DNA from: Paracoccaceae bacterium
GTDB lineage: Bacteria > Pseudomonadota > Alphaproteobacteria > Rhodobacterales > Rhodobacteraceae
Reading direction: 5' to 3'
Assembly: GCA_007120685.1 (NCBI GenBank)
Contig: SKNG01000207.1
Coordinates: 1-15,717 of the forward strand
DNA length: 15,717 nt
Shown here: piece after piece, positions 7,045-13,427 of the stretch
How the letters are laid out: the number at the start of each line of letters is the position of its first letter
Numbering within the stretch: the stretch's first letter is position 1
The notes under the pieces: model-generated
The model's input: the letters and a program-made list of their open reading frames with translations, nothing else
Told to the model about the DNA's origin: nothing
Database searches by the model: none
Translations under genes and position numbers: made by a program

Positions 7045-8274
7045 ATGACCGACCGGCGCGCCTTCCTGATCGTGCTCGACTCGGTGGGCTGCGGCGGCGC
7101 ACCGGATGCGGCGGATTTCGGCGATGAGGGCGCCAACACGCTTGGCCATATCGCCGAGGCCTGCGCGGCTGGCCGGGCCGAGGACGGGCGCAGCGGCCCC
7201 CTGCACCTGCCGGTGCTGGATGGGCTGGGGCTGGGGCGGGCAGTGGAACTGGCATCGGGCCTGCGGCCGCCGGGGCTGGGGGCGCGGCCGCAGGGGTTGT
7301 GGGGGGCGGCGACGGAGGCTTCGCGCGGCAAGGACACGCCCTCGGGGCATTGGGAACTGGCCGGCGTGCCGGTGCCCTGGGACTGGCATTATTTTCCTGA
7401 AGACCCGCCGGTGTTCGACGCCACGCTGGTGGCGCGGGTCTGCGCGCTGGCGGGCACGGAAGGCATTCTGGGCAATTGCCGCGCGGCAGGCTTGGCGATC
7501 ACGGCCGCTTTGGGGGCCGAACACCTGCGCACCGGCTGGCCGATCTGCTATACCTCGGCCGACAGCGTGTTCCAGATTGCCGCGCATGAACAGGCCTTCG
7601 GGCTGGAGCGGCTTTACGCGCTGTGCGCTGCGCTGGCGCCTGAATTGCACGCGATCGGCGTCGGCCGGGTGATCGCACGGCCCTTTATCGGCGATGCCGC
7701 CAACGGCTTCCAGCGCACCCCAAACCGGCGCGACTACGCCATCGCCCCGCCCGCGCCCACGCTGCTGGACTGGGCGGCAGATGAGGGCCGCACGGTGCAT
7801 ACGGTGGGTAAGGTCGCCGACATCTTTGCCAACCGCAGCGCCGGCACGGTGCATAAGGGTGTCGAAGATGTAGCACTTATCCAACATATGTACAGGCTTG
7901 CGACGCGTGCAGAGACTGGATCATTAACGTTTTGCAATCTGGTCGAGTTCGACAGCCTCTATGGCCATACCCGAGACCTATCCGGCTATGCCCGCGCGCT
8001 GGAGGCTTTCGACACTGAGGCCGGGCGCTTTCTCGCGCGGTTGAGGCCCGGCGATCTGGCCCTCTTCACCGCCGATCACGGCAACGACCCTACCTGGCGC
8101 GGCACCGATCACACGCGCGAGCGGGTGCCGGTGCTGGCCTGGGGGTATGGCGCCGGAGACATCGGCCTGTGCAGGTTCACCGATGTCGCCGCCAGCATCG
8201 CCGATCACCTGGGCCTGGCGCAACGCGGGCCGGGGCGCAGCTTCATGAAGGCGGCGCAGGCTACAGCGCGCTGA
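7045..8274 (+). CDS. deoB: Phosphopentomutase
   Basis: DeoB interconverts (deoxy)ribose-1-phosphate and the 5-phosphate, connecting nucleoside breakdown with central carbon metabolism. The 409-residue product has the usual length of this alkaline-phosphatase-superfamily enzyme. Visible motifs are the metal-binding start FLIVLDSVGCGGAPDA (Asp12), the active-site segment KDTPSGHWE (residues 96-104) that carries the phosphorylated threonine, NLVEFDSLYGHTRD, and the metal motif ADHGNDPTWRGTDHTRE. The ATG at 7045 is fixed by the conserved N-terminus. The only Shine-Dalgarno-like sequence, GAGG at 7039-7042, is just 2 bases away, which is unusually close. The 3' end overlaps the convergent pfkB-like gene by 14 bases. 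A short low-GC patch lies at about 7865-7940. Confidence 0.96.
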   Translation: MTDRRAFLIVLDSVGCGGAPDAADFGDEGANTLGHIAEACAAGRAEDGRSGPLHLPVLDGLGLGRAVELASGLRPPGLGARPQGLWGAATEASRGKDTPSGHWELAGVPVPWDWHYFPEDPPVFDATLVARVCALAGTEGILGNCRAAGLAITAALGAEHLRTGWPICYTSADSVFQIAAHEQAFGLERLYALCAALAPELHAIGVGRVIARPFIGDAANGFQRTPNRRDYAIAPPAPTLLDWAADEGRTVHTVGKVADIFANRSAGTVHKGVEDVALIQHMYRLATRAETGSLTFCNLVEFDSLYGHTRDLSGYARALEAFDTEAGRFLARLRPGDLALFTADHGNDPTWRGTDHTRERVPVLAWGYGAGDIGLCRFTDVAASIADHLGLAQRGPGRSFMKAAQATAR

Positions 8275-9220
8275 CCCGGCAGTCCGGCAGCAGCGCCTGC
8301 ACATCCTGCGGCCGGCAAAGCTCGGTCGAGCCGGTCATCACCGCCGCCGCCGCTGCCGCCGTGCCCAGTTGCAGCGCCTCGGACAGGGACTGGCCGCGCG
8401 CAAGGGCCAGCGTGAACCCGGCAGTGAAACTGTCGCCCGCACCGACCTTGCTAAGCACCTCTACCCGCGGCGGAGCACAATGCAGCCGCGCGCCCTGCCC
8501 CACCAATACCGACCCGTCCGCCCCGCAGGCGACAATCACCACCGCCGCCACCCCGCGCGCAACCAGATCGGCAGCCAGGGCGGCCGCGGCGGGCGGGGCA
8601 AGGGGGGCGTCCTGCACCGCCCGCGCCTCGGCCTCGTCCAGCCGCAGCATGAACGGGGGCTTGGCGCCCGGAGTGTCCAGCAGTTGGGCAAGCGCGGGGC
8701 CAGAGGTATCGACGATCAGCCGGGTTCCGGCATCGGCCGCGCGCCGGGCCAGATCGGCCGCGAAGGCGGCGGGAACGCCGGGCGGCTGGCTGCCGCTGAG
8801 CACGGCCAGCCCGCGCGAAGCAAGCTGCGCCGCGATGGCCTGCTGCATCGCGTCGCCCTGATCGCCGCGCCATTCCGGCCCGGGCATGGTGAAGCGGTAT
8901 TGTGCCCCGTCCCCGGTATCGGTGACGGTCAGGTTCTGCCGGCTCTCCCCTTCAATCCGGTGCACCAGCAAGGCCACGCCCTCGGCCCGCAGCAAGCGTT
9001 TCAGCTTTGCCCCGGTCAGCCCGCCCAGCGCCGCCAGCGCCTGCGACTGGCCGCCCAGCAGCCGGATTGCCCGCGATACGTTGATGCCCCCGCCGCCGGG
9101 TTCGGCGACCGGTTGTCCGACCCTGATCTTGCCCCCCGGCGCGACGTTGGGCGCATCGACCGAGATGTCGAGCGCGGGATTGAGGGTGACGGTAAGAATG
9201 GCGGCCTGGGTATCGGTCAT
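8261..9220 (-). CDS. pfkB: PfkB-family sugar-phosphate kinase (6- or 1-phosphofructokinase type)
   Basis: This is a ribokinase-fold kinase most like E. coli phosphofructokinase II as I recall that sequence. Matching blocks are EPGGGGINVSRAI (residues 40-52), RQNLTV (94-99), QYRFTMPG (107-114), SGSQPPGV (142-149), IVDTSGPAL (169-177), and the anion-hole motif VGAGDSFTAGF with catalytic base Asp263. Lys31 of the substrate site is also kept. It probably phosphorylates fructose-6-phosphate or a related hexose phosphate. Odd point: where relatives have a Lys-Pro-Asn ATP/Mg motif, this protein reads RLDEAE (193-198). The 319-residue length is normal. The start at 9220 matches the family N-terminus but has no clear ribosome binding site. 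The 3' end overlaps deoB by 14 bases, tail to tail. Tagatose-6-phosphate or fructose-1-phosphate as substrate cannot be excluded. Confidence 0.85.
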   Translation of the reverse strand: MTDTQAAILTVTLNPALDISVDAPNVAPGGKIRVGQPVAEPGGGGINVSRAIRLLGGQSQALAALGGLTGAKLKRLLRAEGVALLVHRIEGESRQNLTVTDTGDGAQYRFTMPGPEWRGDQGDAMQQAIAAQLASRGLAVLSGSQPPGVPAAFAADLARRAADAGTRLIVDTSGPALAQLLDTPGAKPPFMLRLDEAEARAVQDAPLAPPAAAALAADLVARGVAAVVIVACGADGSVLVGQGARLHCAPPRVEVLSKVGAGDSFTAGFTLALARGQSLSEALQLGTAAAAAAVMTGSTELCRPQDVQALLPDCRVSAL

Positions 9221-9278
9221 GGCAAGTGGTATCGGGACGCGGAAAACGGCCCCGACACCCTAGGCCCGGCGCAGCGGA

Positions 9279-9319
9279 AAGGCCAGTGCGCTGCGGCGCG
9301 GCGGCAGCGCGCTGGCCTT
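9279..9319 (-). terminator. Hairpin after folE2, probable terminator
   Basis: A 16-pair stem, with one G-U pair, is formed by AAGGCCAGTGCGCTGC (9279-9294) and 9304-9319, with a 9-base loop. It begins 8 bases after the folE2 stop. Read on the minus strand the stem is followed only by a short TTT run, so the T tract is weak. It separates folE2 from the pfkB-like gene. Confidence 0.6.
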
Positions 9320-9326
9320 CGCGCTG

Positions 9327-10442
9327 TCAGCCGACGTGAATCAGCGTGGAAAACAGCTTCGGATCGATGCTTTCGGCGGCGAATGTCGGCCCCTCGGTCA
9401 GCACGCTGATCGCATCATGGCTGTGCAGGCTTTCCTGATGGCTGGCCACCACGCGGAAATCGCCGATGCGCGGGTCGCGCTGCAGCCCGGCGCAGAACAG
9501 CCGCGCGGCATCTTCCACGAAGATCGGATTGGCGGCGTTCAGTTCGGCGAATGCCTGTTCGTCCTCGCGCTTGACCATCACCTGCGTCTCGGTCGGCACG
9601 GCGGCGCGGCAGATCTCAATCAGGTCCTCGAACCAGAGCGTCATGCCCGGCAGCACCTCGACCAACACGCGCGCCACCGAACGCTGCGAATGCGGCGTTG
9701 CCAGTTGCCCGCGCCCGGCCCGCGCGTGCTCGCTCAATTCCAGCGAGCAGGGGCAGGTAGAGGAATAGACATAGTCCAGATGGATGAAGAAGCGCCGCTG
9801 CCCGGCCGTCTCCGCCAGTTCCAGCGCGATGTCGTAATATTGCCATCCGGCGAGGCCAGAGCGCAGGCTTTCCACCTTCATCGGAAAGGAAAATCGCATC
9901 TGGATACGGGCGTCAAGACTGTCCAGGTCGGCTTTGTAGTCGTCCAGCGCGGCCTCGATCACGCTGACACTGAACCGTTTTTCAGCATGCTGATAGAAGC
10001 TGCGCATGATCCGGCTCATGTTGATGCCCTTGGTTTCGGCATCCAGGCTGACCGTGCCCGTGACGCTGGCCTCAAGCGTCACATCGCCCGCGCCGGCCCC
10101 ATCCGAAGCGCGGGTACGGAACCGCACCGGCAGACGGAAGTTGGAGATGCCGACATGCTGGATCGGCTTCCTGGCGCCGCGGATCAGGCTGGCGGGACCG
10201 TTCTGAAGGTCCGGCATGGTGCGCTTGTAGGCGACATCGGGCACGAAATCGGCCGGATAGTCGCGCCGGAAAACCGGATAAGCCGGGCTTTCCACCCCCG
10301 GCATCAACCCCATCACCGCCGGCTCCAGCGCCGCAATTTCGGCGTCGCTGGCACGCCCGGCCCAGCGGCGCAGCAGATCGAGCGCCGCTTCGGCCTCGGC
10401 ACGGCCGGGTTCACGCTCTGCGATAGGGCGTTGGATATTCAT
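9327..10442 (-). CDS. folE2: GTP cyclohydrolase FolE2 (type IB)
   Basis: FolE2 converts GTP to 7,8-dihydroneopterin triphosphate, the first step of folate (and queuosine-precursor) synthesis, and in studied cases can use metals other than zinc. The 371-residue product carries KGINMSR (138-144), the active-site motif YSSTCPCSLELSEHAR with Cys230 and Cys232, and ATPHSQRS (248-255). The first ~90 residues before QHVGISNFRLPV are an N-terminal extension relative to the shortest family members. GAGGG about 7 bases upstream of the ATG supports the start. It lies 158 bases after metZ on the same strand, with its own promoter candidate in between, and a hairpin ends it. FolE2 genes are often under zinc control by Zur; I see no clear Zur box here. 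Confidence 0.95.
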   Translation of the reverse strand: MNIQRPIAEREPGRAEAEAALDLLRRWAGRASDAEIAALEPAVMGLMPGVESPAYPVFRRDYPADFVPDVAYKRTMPDLQNGPASLIRGARKPIQHVGISNFRLPVRFRTRASDGAGAGDVTLEASVTGTVSLDAETKGINMSRIMRSFYQHAEKRFSVSVIEAALDDYKADLDSLDARIQMRFSFPMKVESLRSGLAGWQYYDIALELAETAGQRRFFIHLDYVYSSTCPCSLELSEHARAGRGQLATPHSQRSVARVLVEVLPGMTLWFEDLIEICRAAVPTETQVMVKREDEQAFAELNAANPIFVEDAARLFCAGLQRDPRIGDFRVVASHQESLHSHDAISVLTEGPTFAAESIDPKLFSTLIHVG

Positions 10443-10493
10443 GACAATCCCTCGTGGTGGCAGGTCATTGCGGCGTGCCGTGGCACCGGCTCT

Positions 10494-10521
10494 GAGATAG
10501 CCGCCCTTTTGCAGGTCTCAA
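10494..10521 (-). promoter_or_regulatory. Candidate promoter for folE2
   Basis: On the minus strand TTGAGA (10521-10516) and TATCTC (10499-10494) are 16 bases apart, about 50 bases before the folE2 start. The small palindrome CCGTATACGG (10523-10532) lies immediately upstream. An inverted pair GTTCTGCC/GGCAGAAC (10533-10540 and 10563-10570) lies next to it but has no T tract, so it is not a convincing metZ terminator. Confidence 0.35.
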
Positions 10522-10600
10522 GCCGTATACGGGTTCTGCCACCGTTCGGATCAGCCCTGACCGGCAGAACAGACCGCCGCGCCGGACCGTCGAAGACCGC

Positions 10601-11794
10601 TCAGACCGCCGCCAGCGCCGCCATCAGGTCGTCGCGCAGGTCGGCCACATCCTCCAGCCCCACGCTAAGGCGGATCAGCCCCGGGGTGATGCCCAGCGCG
10701 GCCTTCTGGTCATCGGGCAGGCGCTGATGGGTGGTGGTGGCGGGATGCGTGGCGATGGAGCGTGCATCGCCCAGATTGTTGGAGATCAGCACCACCCGCA
10801 GCGCGTTCATGAAGCGGAAGGCCGCTTCCTTTCCGCCGGCCAGATCGATGGCCAGCACCGTGCCCGGCCCGCCCATCTGCGCCTTCGCGATGGCGTGTTG
10901 CGGGTGGTCGGCCAGGCCCGGGAAGATCACCTGCCCTAGTTTCGGATGCCCCTGCAGCGCCTCGGCCAGCGCCTGCGCGCTTTCCGCCTGCGCGCGCACC
11001 CGCAGGTCCAGCGTGGTCAGCCCGTTCAGCAGCACCCAGGCGTTGAACGGGCTCATCGCCCCGCCGGTGTGTTTCATGTAGGGCTCAACCGTGCCACGGA
11101 TATACTCGCGGCTGCCCATGATCACCCCACCCAGGCAGCGCCCCTGCCCGTCGATATGTTTGGTGGCCGAGTAGATGACCACATCCGCGCCCAGCGCCAC
11201 CGCGCGGCTGAACACAGGCGTGGCGAAGACATTGTCCACCACCACCCGCGCGCCGGCTTCATGCGCCAGCGCGGCCACGGCGGGCAGGTCGATCACCTCC
11301 AGCGTGGGGTTCGACACCGATTCCAGGAACACCACCGAGGTTTGCGGGGTAATCGCCGCGCGCCAGGCGTCCAGATCGGTGCCATCGACAAAATCCACCC
11401 GAACGCCAAAGCGGGTCAGCACCTCTTCCAGCACATAGAGGCAGGAGCCGAACAGCGCCCGCGCCGCCACCACGTGATCGCCCGCGCGCAGCATCGCCAT
11501 CAGCGCGCCCGATACGGCGGCCATGCCGCTGGCGGTGGCGAAGGCATCGTCGCAGCCCTCCAGCGCGGCGATGCGGGACTCGAAAGCCGCCACGGTGGGG
11601 TTGCCATAACGGGCGTAGATGAACTCGTCCGCGCCCGCCTTCAGGAAACGTGCCTCGGCGGCCTCGGCCGAGGGATAGACGAAGCCCTGGGTCAGCCAGA
11701 TCGGCTCGGCGACCTCGGCATACTGGCTGCGGCGGGCGCCGGCGTGAACCGACAACGTGCGCGGCCGCCAACCGTCTTCCGGTGCGTTTGCCAT
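10601..11794 (-). CDS. metZ: O-succinylhomoserine sulfhydrylase
   Basis: MetZ is a PLP enzyme that makes homocysteine directly from O-succinylhomoserine and sulfide, a one-step route to methionine. The 397-residue product shows the Cys/Met-metabolism PLP family pattern: IYARYGNPTVAAFE (residues 59-72), ATASGMAAVSGAL, SVSNPTLEVIDL, VVDNVFATP, and the PLP-lysine motif SATKHIDGQGR with Lys212. The C-terminal THPATTTHQRL and IRLSVGLEDVADLRDDL are also typical. Keeping the GQGR form after the lysine favours MetZ over cystathionine gamma-synthase or MetY. AGGAG six bases before the ATG at 11794 fixes the start; longer upstream reading in this frame is non-coding. It is divergent from the small exported-protein gene. 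No SAM riboswitch is evident in its leader. Confidence 0.93.
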   Translation of the reverse strand: MANAPEDGWRPRTLSVHAGARRSQYAEVAEPIWLTQGFVYPSAEAAEARFLKAGADEFIYARYGNPTVAAFESRIAALEGCDDAFATASGMAAVSGALMAMLRAGDHVVAARALFGSCLYVLEEVLTRFGVRVDFVDGTDLDAWRAAITPQTSVVFLESVSNPTLEVIDLPAVAALAHEAGARVVVDNVFATPVFSRAVALGADVVIYSATKHIDGQGRCLGGVIMGSREYIRGTVEPYMKHTGGAMSPFNAWVLLNGLTTLDLRVRAQAESAQALAEALQGHPKLGQVIFPGLADHPQHAIAKAQMGGPGTVLAIDLAGGKEAAFRFMNALRVVLISNNLGDARSIATHPATTTHQRLPDDQKAALGITPGLIRLSVGLEDVADLRDDLMAALAAV

Positions 11795-11850
11795 CCTGCT
11801 CTCCTGCAGCGTTCCCCTTGCCGGCCCGTCAGCGGGCGCGCGCTGAGCGG

Positions 11851-11880
11851 CAGATAGGCCGCAGCGGCGTGAAAGGTCAA
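11851..11880 (-). promoter_or_regulatory. Candidate promoter for metZ
   Basis: On the minus strand TTGACC (11880-11875) and TATCTG (11856-11851) are 18 bases apart, about 57 bases before the metZ start. The -35 match is good and the -10 moderate. The remaining divergent gap up to about 12003 shows no other clear site. Confidence 0.45.
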
Positions 11881-12003
11881 TCCACACTGGCATCGACCTG
11901 CGACAGGCGCGGGGGATTCCCCGAAAACGTGCAGAAGCCGCCAAGGATTCGCCTGCTTTTGCCTTCATACGGGATGCGGGGATGGCAACCGGGAACGACA
12001 GGC

Positions 12004-12435
12004 ATGGATGGTATCGCACCGGGCGGCATGCGCCCTGACGGATCTTCGCGCCTTCAGGCGCTGACGCTGGGCACGGCGCTTTGCGCGGGCATCGCGCTAT
12101 GGCCCGCCCCGCCGGGGCCGGCACAGGCCGCTGACCTGCACCGGGGCGCCGTTTCCGCGCCCGCCGTTCTGCCTCCCGGCCCTCTGGCCGAGGCCGAGGC
12201 GGAGGCCCTGCGCGAGAGCCTGCGCGCCATGAGCGGCGAGGAACTGAGCCTCGCCTATGCCCGCATCCACGCCAGTTTCCGCGCGCTGCTGTCGCATCAG
12301 GATCTGAGCGCCGCACGCACTCTGGTGGATTTCGCCGCTGCCGCCGATGCCGAGCTGCACCGCCGCCGCATTGCCCGCCCAGAGGGCACCGAAAGCCCCC
12401 GCGCCATGCTGCTCCTGTTCGAACTGGTGCTGTAG
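12004..12435 (+). CDS. Small exported protein of unknown function
   Basis: I do not recognise the family. The 143-residue product begins with a Sec-type signal peptide: a basic residue at Arg16, a hydrophobic core from about Leu17 to Trp33, and a likely cleavage site after Ala42 (PGPAQA-ADLHRG). Cys27 lies inside the core but has no lipobox, so it is not a lipoprotein. The mature ~100 residues are alanine/glutamate/leucine-rich and should be mostly helical (ALRESLRAMSGEELSLAYAR, AARTLVDFAAAADAELHRRR), ending in a hydrophobic LLLFELVL tail. The start is uncertain: ATG codons at 11974, 12004 and 12028 are all in frame and none has a strong ribosome binding site. The 12004 start gives the most normal signal peptide. 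It lies 82 bases before the glutathione transferase gene on the same strand. Confidence 0.6.
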   Translation: MDGIAPGGMRPDGSSRLQALTLGTALCAGIALWPAPPGPAQAADLHRGAVSAPAVLPPGPLAEAEAEALRESLRAMSGEELSLAYARIHASFRALLSHQDLSAARTLVDFAAAADAELHRRRIARPEGTESPRAMLLLFELVL

Positions 12436-12517
12436 TCGCTGCCCCTGCCGCCGCTCCTGCCCTTGCCTTTGACGGCTTACTGGCCCACCTTCTGGGCGCA
12501 AAGCCAAGGAGCACGGC

Positions 12518-13237
12518 ATGACCCAACCCATCGACCTGTATTACTGGCCCACCCCGAACGGCTGGAAGGTAACCATCGCGCTGGAGGAGATGGGCCTGCC
12601 CTACACTGTCAAGCTGGTCAATATCGGCGCGGGCGAGCAGTTCGAGCCCGATTTCCTGAAGATCGCGCCCAACAACCGCATGCCTGCCATCGTCGATCCC
12701 GACGGCCCCGATGGCGCGCCGATCTCGGTCTTCGAATCCGGCGCGATACTGCAGTATCTGGCGCGCAAGACCGGCCAGTTCACCGGGCCCAGCGAGCGCG
12801 ACCGCGTGGCCGTCGATCAGTGGCTGATGTGGCAGATGGGCGGCGTCGGGCCGATGGCCGGCCAGTGCCATCATTTCATCAGCTACGCGCCGAACATGGA
12901 CCCGCCGCAGGACCTGCCCTACGCCAAGGACCGTTACCGGCGCGAGGTGGGGCGGCTTTACGGCGTGCTGGACCGGCAACTGGCCGGCAACCGCTATGTG
13001 GCGGGCGATTTCATGTCGATTGCCGATTTTGCCATCTGGCCCTGGGCGATCCTGTGGGAACGGCAGGAGCAGACCCTGGACGACAAGCCGCATATGAAAC
13101 GCTGGCTGGACGAACTGGCCGAGCGCCCGGGTTTCGTGGCAGGCAAGGCGGTGGCGGCCGAAAGCCGACGCACGGCAGATGCGCGTATGGACCGCAAGGC
13201 ACAGGAGATCCTGTTCGGGGTCAAGCCTGGCGGCTGA
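12518..13237 (+). CDS. Glutathione transferase, YfcG/Nu type
   Basis: The 239-residue product is a cytosolic glutathione transferase of the Ure2p-like (Nu) group, closest by eye to E. coli YfcG. The N-terminal thioredoxin-fold domain starts IDLYYWPTPNGWK. Thr12 and Asn14 are at the places used by YfcG to hold glutathione, instead of a catalytic Tyr, Ser or Cys. The glutathione motif FESGAILQYLA follows (about residues 72-82). The C-terminal helical domain has QWLMWQMGGVGPMAGQCHHF and the N-capping segment SIADFAIWPWA. YfcG-type enzymes act mainly as disulfide-bond reductases rather than conjugating enzymes. AAGGAG at 12506-12511 supports the start. The surrounding genes give no hint of substrate. 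Confidence 0.92.
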   Translation: MTQPIDLYYWPTPNGWKVTIALEEMGLPYTVKLVNIGAGEQFEPDFLKIAPNNRMPAIVDPDGPDGAPISVFESGAILQYLARKTGQFTGPSERDRVAVDQWLMWQMGGVGPMAGQCHHFISYAPNMDPPQDLPYAKDRYRREVGRLYGVLDRQLAGNRYVAGDFMSIADFAIWPWAILWERQEQTLDDKPHMKRWLDELAERPGFVAGKAVAAESRRTADARMDRKAQEILFGVKPGG

Positions 13238-13296
13238 GCCGGGAAACACCCTGTAGGCCACTGAGGTCATTCGCCTATCCCGGCCAGGAAACCGGA

Positions 13297-13317
13297 TTAT
13301 CCACCACGTGTGGACAA
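13297..13317. promoter_or_regulatory. Inverted pair of DnaA-box-like sequences
   Basis: TTATCCACC (13297-13305) matches the DnaA consensus TTATNCACA at 8 of 9 positions. TGTGGACAA (13309-13317) is the reverse complement of TTGTCCACA, also 8 of 9. The two face each other with three bases between and make an imperfect palindrome. An A/T-rich stretch, GGTTAATTTTTCTTG, follows at 13341-13355. The pair lies in the 190-base gap between the glutathione transferase and RTX genes. It might be a regulatory or titration site; nothing else suggests an origin. Confidence 0.35.
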
Positions 13318-13427
13318 CGCCGGCCCGTGCCCTGCGGATTGGTTAATTTTTCTTGCGCGCTGCGTGAAACCATGTCGATCTACCTCGATACCGCCAGTTC
13401 GCGGTCTTGTTCGGGGTGCGCGTGGTC

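Noticed and set aside
10443..10600. Zur box in front of folE2
   Set aside because: FolE2 genes are often zinc-regulated, but no A/T-rich palindrome of the Zur type is present; the short palindrome CCGTATACGG is not a match.
11795..11880. SAM-II or SAM/SAH riboswitch in the metZ leader
   Set aside because: These RNAs are common upstream of methionine genes in alphaproteobacteria, but I could not find their conserved core sequences in the minus-strand leader.
13238..13284. Terminator after the glutathione transferase gene
   Set aside because: GCCGGGA (13238-13244) and TCCCGGC (13278-13284) can pair, but the loop is 33 bases long and no T tract follows.
13290..13360. Chromosomal or plasmid replication origin
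   Set aside because: There are only two imperfect DnaA-box-like sites and a short A/T-rich run, with no dnaA, parAB, repABC, hemE or gidA nearby.
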